This document shows, piece after piece, positions 49,501 to 62,040 of a stretch of DNA of 64,000 nucleotides. The position numbers and the translations under genes are program-made. Position 1 is the stretch's first letter. Each line of letters opens with the position of its first letter. Source of the DNA: Panagrolaimus kolymaensis (lineage: Eukaryota; Nematoda; Chromadorea; Rhabditida; Panagrolaimidae). Where the stretch lies: assembly GCA_028622995.1 (NCBI GenBank), contig JAJQJQ010000024.1, positions 372,001-436,000 of the forward strand. The letters are read 5' to 3'. A model generated the notes under the pieces. That model did no database searches and had not been told where the DNA came from. It saw only the letters and a list, made by a program, of their open reading frames with translations.

Positions 49501-52500
49501 TGATATTTTATAGATTAAAATGAGAGAATTACAATAAATTTGGGGATTATGGTAAATGATATTTAATTTTAATATTTATCATGATTCTCACCAGACGGGT
49601 TATCAGAAAGCAGTTACCAATTTTATAAATAAAAAAAGTGAATTCGAAAAAAGTGTTCGATTTAACACTGTTTCAAAAAAATTACTTTAAATTATTTTCC
49701 GATTTTTAAATCTCCTCACAGTTTTAAATTTATTCGCAAAAAAAGAAAACATTTTTGCTATCTAGAGCAACAACACAACCCGATGATGCCAGTTTAAAAA
49801 TATATCTCTCTAGCAAAAAACGAATCTTCGGATTTGGAGCCCAGTTAAAATATTTAAAAGCTCTATTTTGCAAACATCGCTAACAAATGGTTAGTAAAGT
49901 CAATTAAAAAACTTTTTCCAAAAAAGATTCACATGGACTCAGTTTTTTTTCTTCTGTTAAACAATTGAAACTTATCGGTTTATCGCAGTTTATAAAATAA
50001 ATAATAAATATTAATTTTAAACATAATTAAGAAAGACGCAGTTTATATAAATTTTGAACCGTCCTTTTATCATCCTGTTAATTTTATTTTTTTGCAAGAA
50101 TTCAACCAAAATCTTATGATTTGGAAGGTTTTTTTTATACTGTTTATCCTCCTCAGTTTTATTTTTACTACTCTTAACAATGGAGATTCGACTTCCCCCC
50201 TTTTTTCAAACAACAGCAGTTTAAATCAAAAAATATAAAATAAATTTTAAACCAACCTATAAAATAAGTGGATTGATGAGTTTTGATTTCAAAATAATGA
50301 GTTAATTCTCGCTTCAATTCATTATGAATCATAGTAACTTCCAATATTTCACTTAATGGAAGTTCTTTATAATATCCTGATTCATGCTCATTTTTGTACA
50401 TAACAATTGATTTTGTATCCAATCTCCAATAATGCTTCTTTCTCTAAAACAATTGTGAGGATTCTCATCAGTTTATATACCGAATAAATTAATATTATTT
50501 ACAGTTTAAAAAATTATGTAGTTTCACCAAAAAGGAATTTTTAATAAAGTTTTTTTAAATATCTTTTTACCTACTTAAAAGCTTTATTTCAGTTTTAATT
50601 ATTTTTAGCAAATAAAAATCATGTCTTTCAATTCATTTTTTTAGATGCATTACTTTCGACAAAAAGTAAAAAGTTAAGAAAAGTCGTTTCTTGAATAATC
50701 AATTAAAACTTTCAGACTCAGTTATAAATAAAAAAAAGTAATTCAAGAAAATTCTAAGAAAATCCAGTTTTTTCTTTTTAGTGTTTCTTAGACAAAGAAG
50801 TCTTCATTTTGTACAGTTTTTTATATTTTTCTGTTATTATTTAACAAAAATCATAGAAACCCGTTCCATTCTCGAAAAAAATACAGTTTAAAATTTAAAA
50901 ATAAAATATACCGCTTTTGGATTCAATTACTTAACCCTATTTCAGTTTAACATAAAATTAAAAAAGAAAACATGTCATTTTCAAAATCAGTTTTTTTATG
51001 AGTTTATCTCCCAAAAATTTTGCAGAGCCGACATTCTTTCTCCCTGACAGTTTTTTTTAAAATTTTTAATTCAAAAGCAAAATGCTTACCATATTAAATC
51101 GATCTGTGTAATGAACCATCCATCCTTCTCGAATCACTCGATTATTGGGTCGTTTAGTTTGTTTTTTAGATTGTACTATTCTTTGTAAAGGAATATTTTG
51201 TACATCAATATTTGCATCATCATCTCCATGATGTCGAGGGGTATCATAATCTGGGGTATCATCATTATCCGTGGCTTGAAGGGGAGCGGATGGAGTTGGT
51301 CGGGCTACAGGATGACGTAAACCTGAATCATCGATGCTTCCTTCATTCAAATCTAAAAATACGCACTGTTGAAAGATGTCAGTTTAAAAAAAAATCACAA
51401 AAAAATAGTGGAACAAAAAAGATAGATAGAAAAAACAAAAACATTGAAAAAATTGGTATTTCAGTTAATGGACAAAAAAAGTTAGTATATTTAAATATAT
51501 ATTTATTTATTTACCGTCTCGACTATCGTATGGTGCACTGCTCATTCGAAGATCATTCATACTTCCGCCCATTCCAGTTGCTATAAAAAGTTGTTATACA
51601 TATATTTAAAAAAACAATAGATTTAATAATAATAATATATTGAAAACATAAAAAATAAATATATTTACACATATATTATTAGGAAAGAAGGTTAAGAATT
51701 AAAGTTTTTTTTGAAATAATAGCAGTAGGGGTCAGCGTTGTGACTGGCTCCGCAAGCTCCGGCTCCGGAGCGCTCCGCTCCGGGTCGGAGCTCGGAGCGG
51801 AGCTGGAGCCATAAAAAAAGTTTAGCCGGAGCGCGGAGCGGAGCCGGAGCGCGGAGCGGAGCCGGAGCGCGGAGCGGAGCCGGAGCGCAGAAAAAAAAAT
51901 TTGGAGCATGAAAAACTTTTTTTTTGAATTTACTTAAAAAATTTGCTAAAAATGGAACGAAAAAAAAATATTTCGGAGCCCGGAGCGGAGCCATTATTAA
52001 AATTTGACCGGAGCGCGGAGCGGAGCTGGAGCCAAATTTTTCGAAAAGTCACAACACTGGTAGGGGTATGGGTGTTAACATGGAAGAAGAAATGGTCCCT
52101 GTAAGTTTTTTTTAATAATATATCGAAAATTTATAAAATTTGCAGATTTTAAGCTTAAATTTTTTAGTGATGGATCAAAATTACAGTTTTTTTTTTCTCA
52201 TCCGGCAAATTTTGGTGAATCAGTTTAATAGATTTCTCCTCCTTGTAATTTTTCAAGGTTATGCTCCCTTTTTAATTAAAGCCCTAACATTTTAATCATA
52301 TACAGTTTTTAGAATTTCTTAATAAAAATATCCTTCTATTACACCTTTTTTTCAGTTTTTTTATCTATCAAATCTAATTTTGTTGTTAATAAAATAAAAG
52401 ATTTACAGTTGTTAATGTCTTTACAATACTTTTACCCGCAATCAAATGAATCGACAGTTAAAACAAAAACAAAAAACTTACTATCTTCATTTGCACCCAA

Positions 52501-55500
52501 TAAAAATCCGGGTTTAGCTTGAGCAGTATTTCCTGAACAATCCTTTGGAACATATTGTTCACATTTTTTATGACAGTTATATTTGCAATCTGAAAAAAAT
52601 AATAATAAAATATGGTGATTAATGTTTCTGCAGTTTAAAATTTTAAGAATCAAAGTACAAAAGCTGCTTACAGTTATTAAAAAAATTAGAAAAAATAAAT
52701 TCCATGACAGTTTTAAAATTTGAATAAAAAAGCAAAAAAAAAAAATAATTTTTTTTCCTTTTGATGGTCGTCACAGTTTTATTTTATTTCCCTTACCTCG
52801 ACATTGAATTCCTTGTCGAATTAAACCTTTCAATAATTTTCGACAATGTTGACACACGGTTGGGCGAGTATATGAATGAGTTTGAAATGTATGTGGAACT
52901 TTTATTCGAGTTGCTTCTGCCACTTCCATCCACAGAGGTCTACCACTCCATGAACAACTTCGATCTTTTCGGGGCATTTGTAAATACTAAAAAAAATATA
53001 AAAATTTATTAACAAATAAAAAATTTTAGTTTGCAGTTTTTATAAACATATTTTGGTCAAATAAAAATATTTTTTAATTAAGAAGGAGGAACAAATATGC
53101 AGGTTTTTTTATAAAAATGTTTTTGGCTTTATATTAAAATAATAAAGCCGTACGTTCTTTAAATTAACCAGTTTAAAAATATCATAATTTTGTTTAAAAA
53201 AAATCACACAAAAATGTTACAAATTTAAAAAAAAATTCTTACAGATCGCAGTTAATACATACATTCGCAATGTTAATCAGTTTAAAAAATACCTTTTTTA
53301 ATTACAAAAAAATTTATCTCGCTTGGTTTTTTTCTCCGTCAATTTTGGATGTCAGTTAAATTATAATTAATTTGTGAAACAAACCACAAGCTATCTCAGT
53401 TTTAAAAATTACTTTGAAAAAAAAAACTTAAAGAAATTGGTTTTTTTATTAGATTCAGTTTAATAACCCCTCTGAGTGTCTTAGGTTTCAGTTTAAAAAA
53501 TGTTTTAAAATAATTAATTTATAAATCCAACAAAAAAAATTCCTGTGTACGGTTATATTTTAATTTTTAATCTGTGTCCCTATTTTTTCAGTTTAAAATA
53601 AATTTAATTGGGCTGTGAAATAAAAAGGGATTTATTAGTCAAACTTTTATACAAATATTTTTGATTGTTTTACCAAATACTTATGGGAAAAATTCTTGAA
53701 AGTTTAAAAATATTCTTATTTTTGCTAAAAAAAATCAAGCAAAAAATGTTTGATTTTAAAAAAAATTCCTTACTACGATACAGTTTTAATACCGACACTA
53801 GTTATGCAGATCAGTTTTAAAAATAATTTAAAAAAAACACCAAAGAAAAGTTATTTTTATTAATTTCAGCTTTTAATAACATATCGGCGTTAAAGCTTTC
53901 AGTTTAAAATACTTCTATGATTAGAAAAAATGAAAAATTTAAAAACTTCTTTTGCTTTTACTCAGTTTAATCCCTTCCTTATCATCGCAACAGTTAAAAA
54001 AATTGAAAAAAAGATACCCAAAAATTTTGTTTTTAACAACCCTCTGTTTAATAACTTGTTTCAGAGCTTATTAGCCATTCTGATTTCTGCCTCACAGTTT
54101 AAAAATATTTTCAAAAACTTACATTTCCACCAATGGGATCTCCATCATCATGTTGTTCACCAGTAACCAAAATATCTGGTGTAGTTTTAGGATGGGCTAA
54201 ACCGCCACCACTTCCGGCATTAGCATTTGTGGGAGTTCCACCCGATGTGGTTGTATATGTAGTTGCAATGGATCCAATACCCGATGAAAATGATCCTCTT
54301 GGCATTGACCCACTTACAAAACTCTCTGATGGTAGTAAAGGCCCAGTGGAAGCTGTTGAAATAAGTTTAGAATTTTGTAGCCCCACTGAATTTCTTGGTG
54401 ATAATGGAATGGCACTGGGCCTACGTTGTCGGCATCCATTACAATTATTTGGAATTTTTGATGCACATCGTTTGTGATAATTTAATCCACATCCTGTAAA
54501 AAAAAAAAAACAGTTTTTTAAAAAGCTTTCCATCAGTGATGCTCAGTTTTCTTTTTAAATAAAAACAATAAAATTGGAAATTTTTTTTTCAAGAAAACAA
54601 AATATAATTTATAATCTTAAAAATAATGATTCGATGCTATTAAATAAGTATAACTAATTTCAGTTTTAAATTGTTTTTTAAATTATAGTTTATTTTTTGA
54701 TTGCAAACATTCAACCGGATGTTCAGTTTATTAAATTAAATTTCCGAAGCTCCGAAGAGAAAGGTCGCCACAGTTTTTTTTACTTTTTTTAATTTTTCCA
54801 TCAAAAACGAATTTTTGCTAAAGAAAGGTTCTGACGACAACAAAAAAATGCTCATACCAGTTTCAAACTTTTATTTAAAGATCCACCTCCTGTTAATACA
54901 GTTATAAAAATGTTTTCAATTAATTTCATGTTCAGTTTTAAATTGTTTTATTTTTATTTTTAATTGCAAAGAATAATCGAAATTTTTAGTTTATTAAATT
55001 TCTGTGGTACCTTAGAAAAGCAAATCACAGTTTTTTGTTTTCGTTATAATTTCTTTCGAAAAAGAATTATTATCTCGAAAATGAGCCGCCTATTGAAAAG
55101 AAGTTCAGTGTTTTTTAATCTTTGCAACCTCCCTCCGTCGAAATGAACAGTTTGAAAAAAAAAATTTAAATAGGAAAACATACCTTGGCATTTGAGGCCT
55201 TGTTTAACTAAACCAAATAATAATTCGCCACAAAAATCACAAAATGTTGGTGAACGATATGAATGAACATATAAAGTATGGGGATGAACCACAAGTCTTT
55301 CATGTTGAGGAGTCGCTGAAATATATGATATGTATTTAGAACTCAGTTTTTTTAAACTTTTTTCTCATTTAAATCCTAATTAATTTAATGCTTCAAAAGC
55401 TTAACCCAGCGACATTGGATGGAAACAGTTAAACTTACGTCGATGTATAAAAAGTTCCATGATACTTTTAGCCGTCTTTTTAAAACAATCACAGTTTAAA

Positions 55501-58500
55501 AAAAATTATTTGTAATATTCCAATTGATCCTTTAATTACACGTGGACTCAGTTTTTATTAATTAGAAAAACTTAAAAAACAAAAATAAAGAAAAAAAACT
55601 TGTAAAATAAATTTAAAAAAAAGACTTTTTGATCGCAGTTTTCAGATCCAGGAAAAAAAAGAAGCGCTTTATCTTTTTTGAGAGAGAAAAATAATTCCTA
55701 AAGCCGAGAAATTATGAAAAAGTAGAAACAATTTTCTTAAAAATGTCGTACGTCTCTAACATTTACTCACACTTCTTCATAACATTTTTTTTTACTTTTG
55801 GGAGACAAACAAGACAAGACACGGCAGCCGCGCAAGAAAAATAACACAGAAAACAAAAATATTAGACATACAAAAAATATGAGTGATGAATGACTTTTTA
55901 ATTTTTTCCCCTCCAATTTTTTTAAATTATATTTTTTGTTGGCTTCAAATATGAGTCGTCGACGGCAGCAAGAAATAGTAGCAGGCGAAAAGGGTAAAAA
56001 AGGCAAAAGAAAATTGAATGAAGCAAAGTAAAAAATATTTTTTTAATAATTTTTACGCAAAACTAACGAAGATGCTTCATTCAAATCAATGGTTTTTTGG
56101 GGCACAACTGGAGACAATTTTATTTTATTTCTAAATAAGCATGATTTTTACAAAATAAAACCGAGAATCAAAATTTTTTTTTGAAATGCTATTGATTGTG
56201 TTTAAAAAAAGCAAAGTAGCTTCAGAAGAAAAAGCATAAAACAAAAATTGCAAAAAAAAAGCTATAATAGCTCTTTCTTTCTATGCCTTCATGCTCGCTT
56301 CTTTCATTTTTTCTTACTCGCGCTAGTATGTTTTTTTTTTCTTGAGGTTTTTTTCTGTCGTATTCAATTTTTATTATATACATTCATTCATTATCGACAT
56401 CTTTCTTTCTTAAAAAATTAGAAGGAGAAGAAGAAAAAATGAAGTGTAAAAGAGAAGACTTTTCCATTTTTTTTTTTCTTCATCATTTTATTATTCTTAT
56501 TTTTTTTACTAATCCGTCATTTTCATGGAAAGCAACGAAAAAAAAAACAAAACACAACCGACGACGTAAATTCATTTTTTTTTGCTTTCGCATTATTTTA
56601 TTTTTTGTAGTTAGTTTTTGGTCGGAGGTATTAAATGGAAAAAAATAATGGCAGTGGTGGTAAAGGGTTTAGCAAAATATTATTATTGTTGCATAAAAGG
56701 CATATTTTCTTTTGCTTTTTTTATGATAAACAATATCATTGAGAGAGCCGGCATACGTAATCATTGAAGAAGAAAATACGCATGAAAAGAAGAAAAAGCA
56801 AAAAATAAGAAAAGATAAAAAGTTATTAAAAAAGAAAAGAAGAGTGTGGCTTTTAGAAAATAGAAAAAATAATGTTGCAGTTAATTAGAAAATCAATTAA
56901 AGTAAAACATGCCCAGTTTTGGAAATTAAATTTTTGCCAAATTAATTATTTATTCAGTTAATAACTTTAAAGCAAAAAGCGTTTACAGTTTAATGCTTGC
57001 TTGAAAATTCACATTAAAGCCGATAAAACTAATCTTGTTTTTTCTTTTGGAGTGGCTGTATTACGAAAAATATCCAGTTAATTAACAAAACGATTAAGCA
57101 GCATTGTTCTCAGTTTTAAAAAAATTGGACTTTTATTAATCGAATTCAGTTATTAAAATTTAAGGATAAAAATGAAAAGAATTTTTGACAGTTTAAAGCA
57201 CGAAAATTATCTTTTTTTGGAAATATTTTTGTTTGTTTCTCTTAATCTTTCTGCTGATGGTCTCAGTTTTTTTAATAAAATACATTGTGGAAGAACTCCT
57301 TTATGAAACACAGTCTTTTGATTATATCTTTTCAACATAAAAATTATCGGCAGTTAAATATAAACTCATTAAACTAAATTAATTTACAACATATTATCTA
57401 CCAAGTCAGTTATTAATTTTAAACAAGAAAAAATAAAACACGTGTGAAAGGATAATGGCAGTTTTATTTCGTAAAAATTAGTTTCAAAATTTTCCTTTTT
57501 ATCAAGAAACTCTTCTATTCAGTTTTTATCCGTTAAAATTGAACGGAAACAGTTTATAAAGCATGCCGAAGTGAGTTCTTAATTGCGCAGAATATAATAT
57601 TAATCATTAGAGCCTTTATCAAAGCAATAAAAAACTTAATTCAATTTCAAAAGTGAAATTTTTTTAAGAGCTTTACACAAAAAATTTAGAAATTTTAATA
57701 TCCTACTTTATCACTCGTAATCAGTTTTTTTAACAATGAATAAAGTTCGAAAACTTTAACATTTTTTCGATTATTTCTCGTTTGCTTACAAAAGTTTAAA
57801 AAAAAAATATCGAATAATTTCTCAGAAACATCCTCATGGGACTGGACTGTTTGCTGATTGCAGTTCCTCTCATAAAAATTATCCACATTTTAACAGTTTT
57901 TTAAAGAAAAAAATCCTGATACCTCTGTTTACTTAAATAAAAAAAAGTCAAACGTCATTACTCAAAGCAAAGCAAAACAAATATTTCTGTTTTGGGTTTT
58001 CATTAAATTGAAAAAAATATATTTAATAATAAAAAAGGAAAGATTAAAAACGAATTTAAATAAAAAAGAATAAAAAAAATTTGAGTGGGTTTTAAGAAAT
58101 AAAAAAAGTTATTAATGTTAATGCAAAGTAATAACAATAATCTCTCCAATGCCAAAAATAAATATGTCTTTAATTAAATATAAAAATTAAAAAATCATAG
58201 TAGCTTATAAATAAATAAAATTAAAAAAGTAATGTAAGATGTCTAAAGCGAGAAAAATAAATTAACCTTCAAAAATAAAATTATTTTTAAAATTATGATT
58301 AAAATTAAAAATAAGTTAATTGGAAAAATGTGAGAGTTATAAATGGATCAAATTGGAATTAAAGGACTCAGTTAAAAAATTTAAATGGAAACTCTTTATT
58401 AAGGTTTTTTAATTACAAAAAAAGCGAATTTTAGAAACATCAAACAAAAGTTAAATCTTCTCAGTTTTTAGAAAGAAAAAAATCAATCTCCACATTCGTT

Positions 58501-60046
58501 TATTCCTATTTCCCCCAAAGCTCAATCGAAGATGCTGCTCACTAAAAAAAGTGTAAAAGAAAAAAGTGTAAAACTTACGACTTATAACAATTTCCACAAG
58601 TGTTCCTTCCGAAACATCAGCCGATGTTGTAATAAGCTGTAAAATATTCACCGAGCGGAGATCATGCCGATAAAGCAAAATATAATCAATAACATTTTCA
58701 CCAAAATTTTGTGTTGGATACTGAAAATAAAAATATAAAATATTTTCGGTGAGAAAAAAAAATTAAAGAAGGTTTTTTAAACTGAGGGACATAAACAAAA
58801 AATTTTTTAAGTAGCATTAATAAACTGTTGAATATCCATAATTTTTGGATTATTTATTAGTGTTTTAAATTTGGGGTTTGAATAAATTTTTAATTTTAAA
58901 GGAGTTTACATTTCAAAAATTCGAAAATTTAGTGATTTTTTTTAAACTGAGTACTTGTAGTTATTTTTGGCATAGCATCGGTAATTTAATTTATATTTGA
59001 TTAAAATTTAAATAAAAAGACATTACAAAACTGATTTTTTTTGTTATGTTACGACTTCACTTGGAAATTTTTTTTTGGTTTTTTTAAACTGTTTATCGAT
59101 ACGCATATAAAAATTTTAAATGAAAATATAGTTTTTGTTATTAAAAACTGTAGTGTTTTTTAATACACAGAAAAATATTTAAATAGCTTTTATTAAACTG
59201 GGTCAAGTCACTATGTTGGTTGTGGAGAGACTTCGCATTTTTAAAAATTAAAGATAAATAAATTTTTAACTGCAAAATAAATACTTTTCGAGATTCCAAA
59301 AAATATCTCAAATTTATTTTTTTTAACTGTGTATCTTTTTTCGTTATCGAAGAATAAAAAAAAAAGTTTTAATAAAACTGCTTTCATATGTTTTCGCTTC
59401 GTTCATGACAAAGTTATTGTATTTTTTAAATTATTGATAATTTTTAACTGCAGTGGATTTTTTTTAGATTTTTTTGATAAAAACTGGAATTTTGATGGTA
59501 GGGCATAAAAAAACTGCATCCAAACTTACATATTTTTTAATAAATTTTGCAGCTAATTCTCTTAAATCTTTTACCGCTATTTCTTGAGTATCAATTGAAA
59601 TAACATCTTTATAAATTCCACTTTGAAGATGAAAAGTTAAACCAGCCATAGTGGGAATAGCTGGAGAATTGGATCGAAATGCTTCCGTTATCGATGACCA
59701 AAATCCTCCACTTCCTCCACCACCTCCCGCTGATGAAGACGAACTTGCGCCTGATTTATTTGAATTGGTTGAAAATTTTGTAGAAACTGTTGAATTCGAA
59801 TTAACGTTTAAATGATCGTCGTTAAAAAAATTATTATATTCTGGTGCTCGATATGATGATGACCGACGGGTTGCAACTATGGCAGGAGGTTGCACAAATT
59901 TATCATGGGATGATGAAGAACCAGATTTATTTGACGATGAACGTTTATTTGAAGAAGAACTTTTATGAATTATTGGTTCGTCTATAATACTTGTAGTTGG
60001 AGAATCTGTTGATAAAGATTGTTGAGGCTGTTGATCAGCACCTTCT
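37573..60046 (-). CDS. dkf-2: Protein kinase D (DKF-2 type), 13 coding exons, 5' end unresolved
   Basis: Minus-strand exons: 60046-59530, 58720-58579, 55315-55184, 54493-54123, 52986-52797, 52589-52482, 51580-51515, 51352-51090, 50443-50257, 40517-40117, 39173-38828, 38764-38582 and 37790-37573. They give at least 1040 codons, all junctions in frame. Order: Ser-rich N-terminus; ubiquitin-like domain (GLTFHLQSG...; ILLYRHD...VNILQLI); C1a (HTLYVHSY...FCDFCGE...YHKRC); linker; C1b (HTFQTHSY...CQHCRK...CHKKC); PH ([24 protein letters not shown]...; [12 protein letters not shown]); kinase with [21 protein letters not shown], activation loop [18 protein letters not shown] and [11 protein letters not shown] is a diacylglycerol/PKC-activated Ser/Thr kinase; both loop serines phosphorylated in animal PKDs are present. 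It ends soon after GLHPVYV. The first listed exon starts in phase 2 and has no ATG before the ubiquitin-like domain, so an upstream exon is expected unless translation starts at 59649. Confidence 0.93.
39751..39989. mobile_element. 239-bp MITE, hAT-like (8-bp target duplication)
   Basis: Inverted ends CACACGTGGGCA and TGCCCACGTGTG continue imperfectly to GGGTGCGA/TCGCACCC. Flanks are AAGAAGGG (39743-39750) and AAGAAGGC (39990-39997), an 8-bp duplication with one mismatch. The interior repeats GCACG(A/G)AGC-like words and has no frame. It lies in a PKD intron between kinase exons and carries no CAGTT motif. The class is inferred from duplication length. Confidence 0.7.
44191..44389 (-). CDS. 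dkf-2: Alternative first coding exon of protein kinase D
   Basis: ATG at 44389-44387 opens a 66-codon frame ([20 protein letters not shown]..., then a Ser-rich and an Asp/Glu/Asn-rich stretch). It ends at a strong donor, AATG|gtaagtg, in phase 1. The PH exon 50443-50257 also ends in phase 1 with G, so either can join to the exon at 40517 and give the same Ala-Gly-Cys-Pro. It sits inside the 9.7 kb intron that splits the PH domain. As a cassette exon it does not work: the only internal acceptor (…cgatttag) would be in the wrong phase. Spliced to the four kinase exons it would encode about 448 aa: the last PH helix plus the complete kinase, without ubiquitin-like and C1 domains. No transcript data are available, so this is a prediction. 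Confidence 0.6.
44456..46015. other. Array-poor tract 5' of the alternative PKD exon; candidate internal promoter and motif switch zone
   Basis: After the last AAACTG near 44449 only scattered CAGTT copies (near 44915 and 45806) appear until dense CAGTTT begins near 46020. The tract is purine-rich, with less AT-biased patches around 45340-45500 and 45590-45760. It lies directly upstream, in the minus sense, of the candidate alternative first exon. A frame at 45606-45845 begins without ATG and is not supported by splice sites. Confidence 0.4.
46605..48280. other. Array-poor, locally GC-richer intronic DNA in PKD; candidate enhancer/promoter
   Basis: Inside the 9.7 kb PKD intron, motif copies drop out at about 46.61-47.10 and 47.42-48.28 kb (except near 47930). 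Patches at 46785-47000 and 48100-48225 are distinctly less AT-biased and contain CG-bearing words such as gatcgcgcgcctccgacgat. A minus-strand frame at 48250-48035 starts with ATG but has no convincing donor. No gene is called. Confidence 0.35.
51733..52059. mobile_element. 327-bp hAT-family MITE with internal GGAGC-rich minisatellite
   Basis: The ends are CAGCGTTGTGACT and AGTCACAACACTG, inverted repeats with one mismatch and the CAG..GTTG start typical of hAT elements. A perfect 8-bp target duplication GTAGGGGT lies at 51725-51732 and 52060-52067. The interior contains about four tandem copies of an 18-base unit, ggagcgcggagcggagcc, plus related words, making it the most GC-rich DNA in the window. 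There is no transposase frame. It lies in a PKD intron and has no internal CAGTTT copy. Confidence 0.88.
55645..56875. other. Array-free tract in a PKD intron; candidate regulatory region
   Basis: There is no CAGTT copy for about 1.2 kb between 55637 and 56878, flanked by dense arrays. The tract has polypyrimidine stretches and AT-poorer patches (55800-55830, 56280-56330). It precedes, in the minus sense, the exons for C1a. An alternative PKD promoter is possible; no start exon with a matching donor phase was identified. Confidence 0.35.
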
Positions 60047-62040
60047 CTAAAATTAAAAAAAGGTTAGAAAGGAATTTAAAGGAAAAATAAAACTGAAAAA
60101 CATTTTGATCTTTGGAGGAAAAAAGTAGTAGCAATCATTTAATTAAAGTTTTTTTTTTGAAGATGTTCAGACATTAAACTTTAAAGAAATTTTGTGAGAT
60201 AATTTTATTATTAATTAAATATTAAATAACTGAGATGGGTAATTAATGCAGTTTTTAACTCGTGCGTAAAATGCCAAGCTTTTGATTTTAAAAAAATGAA
60301 AAAAATAAAACTGGATCTTGTTTGAGGGCTTGAATATAAAGAGAGAGATTCTTATGTATAAAAATAGTAAAGTATCAAAAGAAAACTAAGACATGCTTTA
60401 AACTGTTGAAATTAAAATGAGTTTTTGTCGTTGTGTTAACTGTATTCAAAATCACATGGTTGATTTCAGATTATTTTTTTAAACTGAGCTTTTAAAATGA
60501 AGGAAAGAAATAAATAAAATTCTTGCTTAAGATTACAAAAAATTTAATTGGAAAAAAAAACTGATTGTTCCAAAGTAATTTACTTTTTGCCAACATTAAA
60601 AGAAAACTTTGAAAAAACTGAGTACTGTTAATACGATTGAAACTAAAAAAAATAAAACTGTCCTTTTCTGTTTGCTGAAGCTGAATAAAATAATAGAAAA
60701 TCTTATTTTTAAGCTTTTTAAAATAAATCAAAGTAATTAAAAAAACTGAAATTAAACTGTTCTTCCATAAAAAATGACCCGCTTCGCCTTGCACATAGTT
60801 TTTTTTGTTGCAAAAAATATTTTAATGTCATTAATCTTTTGTTTAAGTATCAAAAAACGACATCAACAAGAAATTAATCTCATTAATTTTACCCAAAAGT
60901 TTTTCATTTTCTGCTGCTATTTACATATATGCTTGTCAAAAATAAAAAGCTTCAAAAGTATTATATTTGCCGGAAATGCGCTCCCCCTTTATTTTATTTT
61001 TTTTTTGTTAAAATAAACAGAAACAAAAAAAAAAGCAGAAAAGAAAATGAATTCATTTTGTTTTCTCAACAAAAATATTGTTGCTTCTTTTTTTCATTAA
61101 AAAAAAATGGGACAAATAATGGATACTTAACAAAACAAAAAAACTAAGAAAGAAAATGTTTAATATTACAAAAAGAAAAGAAAGCAAGAAAAAAAAATAT
61201 TTTTTTTAAAACTGTGGAGATAGAGCAAACTGTTTTAAGGAAAAGGGACAAAAAAAAGAAAAAAGCTAAAAATAATAAACTGTCATCTGATAGACTTTGT
61301 TCCAATCGACGGGAAAGAAATTTAATAAAATTATTAACTGCAATGCATGGTTGAAGAGAATATAGAAGTTTAAACTGTTGAGAAACAAATCTTCAAATTT
61401 AAATATCATAAATGAAAACTGTGACACACATTTTGCGAGTAAAAGAAAAACAAACTTAATTAGAATGTTTATAAATTAAAAGTGTGATAAACGGAATTAA
61501 AAAATAATATGCAAAAAGATTTTTTATAAAAAACTGAAGAAAAGTGCACAAGAAAGAAGGTAAAAAAAGTAAAATTTCAAAATTGCAATGAGAATCAAAG
61601 CAAAAAATATTAACGCTTATCAAAATTAAATTTTAAGCTCTTTAAAAAAACTGTCATATTCCACACTTACCTAGCTAGACACGAAGAAAAAAAATCAGAA
61701 AAAATGAAGACTCAAGACATTTTTATTGATTCAGAAAAAAAACTGAGACTTTTTTCAACGGTTTCATAATTTAAAAATTACAATAAAAACTGAGAACACG
61801 AAAAAATTTCCAATAAAAAAAAATCAATATTTGATTGAGTTAAAAAAACTGAGACAAAGTTAGAGAATAAAATATTTTAAAAGAAAAAAAAACTGCGATG
61901 ATTTTTTTAAATATTAAAAAAAACTAACATTCTAATTATCGGCACTTCAGTTGATAATTTTGACATTCCTTCCTTATTTATATATTATTTTCAAATAATA
62001 AACGCACACACACCTTTTTGATTTTTCTTTTATAAAAAAA
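58779..62040 (-). repeat. Oriented CAGTT-motif array, domain D (minus orientation)
   Basis: AAACTG on plus resumes about 60 bases after the PKD exon 58720-58579 and continues to about 62040, for example near 58779, 58822, 58945, 59087, 59145 and 59195. One contrary CAGTTT copy is near 60248. Confidence 0.8.

Larger units (their letters stand above)
46020..58465 (+). repeat. Oriented CAGTT-motif array, domain C (plus orientation)
   Basis: CAGTTT/CAGTTA copies on plus fill the PKD introns, for example near 46022, 46103, 46134, 46205, 46246 and 46282, up to the last near 58461. AAACTG is almost absent. Breaks occur at PKD exons, at the hAT-like MITE (51733-52059), and at tracts of about 46.61-47.10, 47.42-48.28 and 55.65-56.88 kb. 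Confidence 0.85.
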
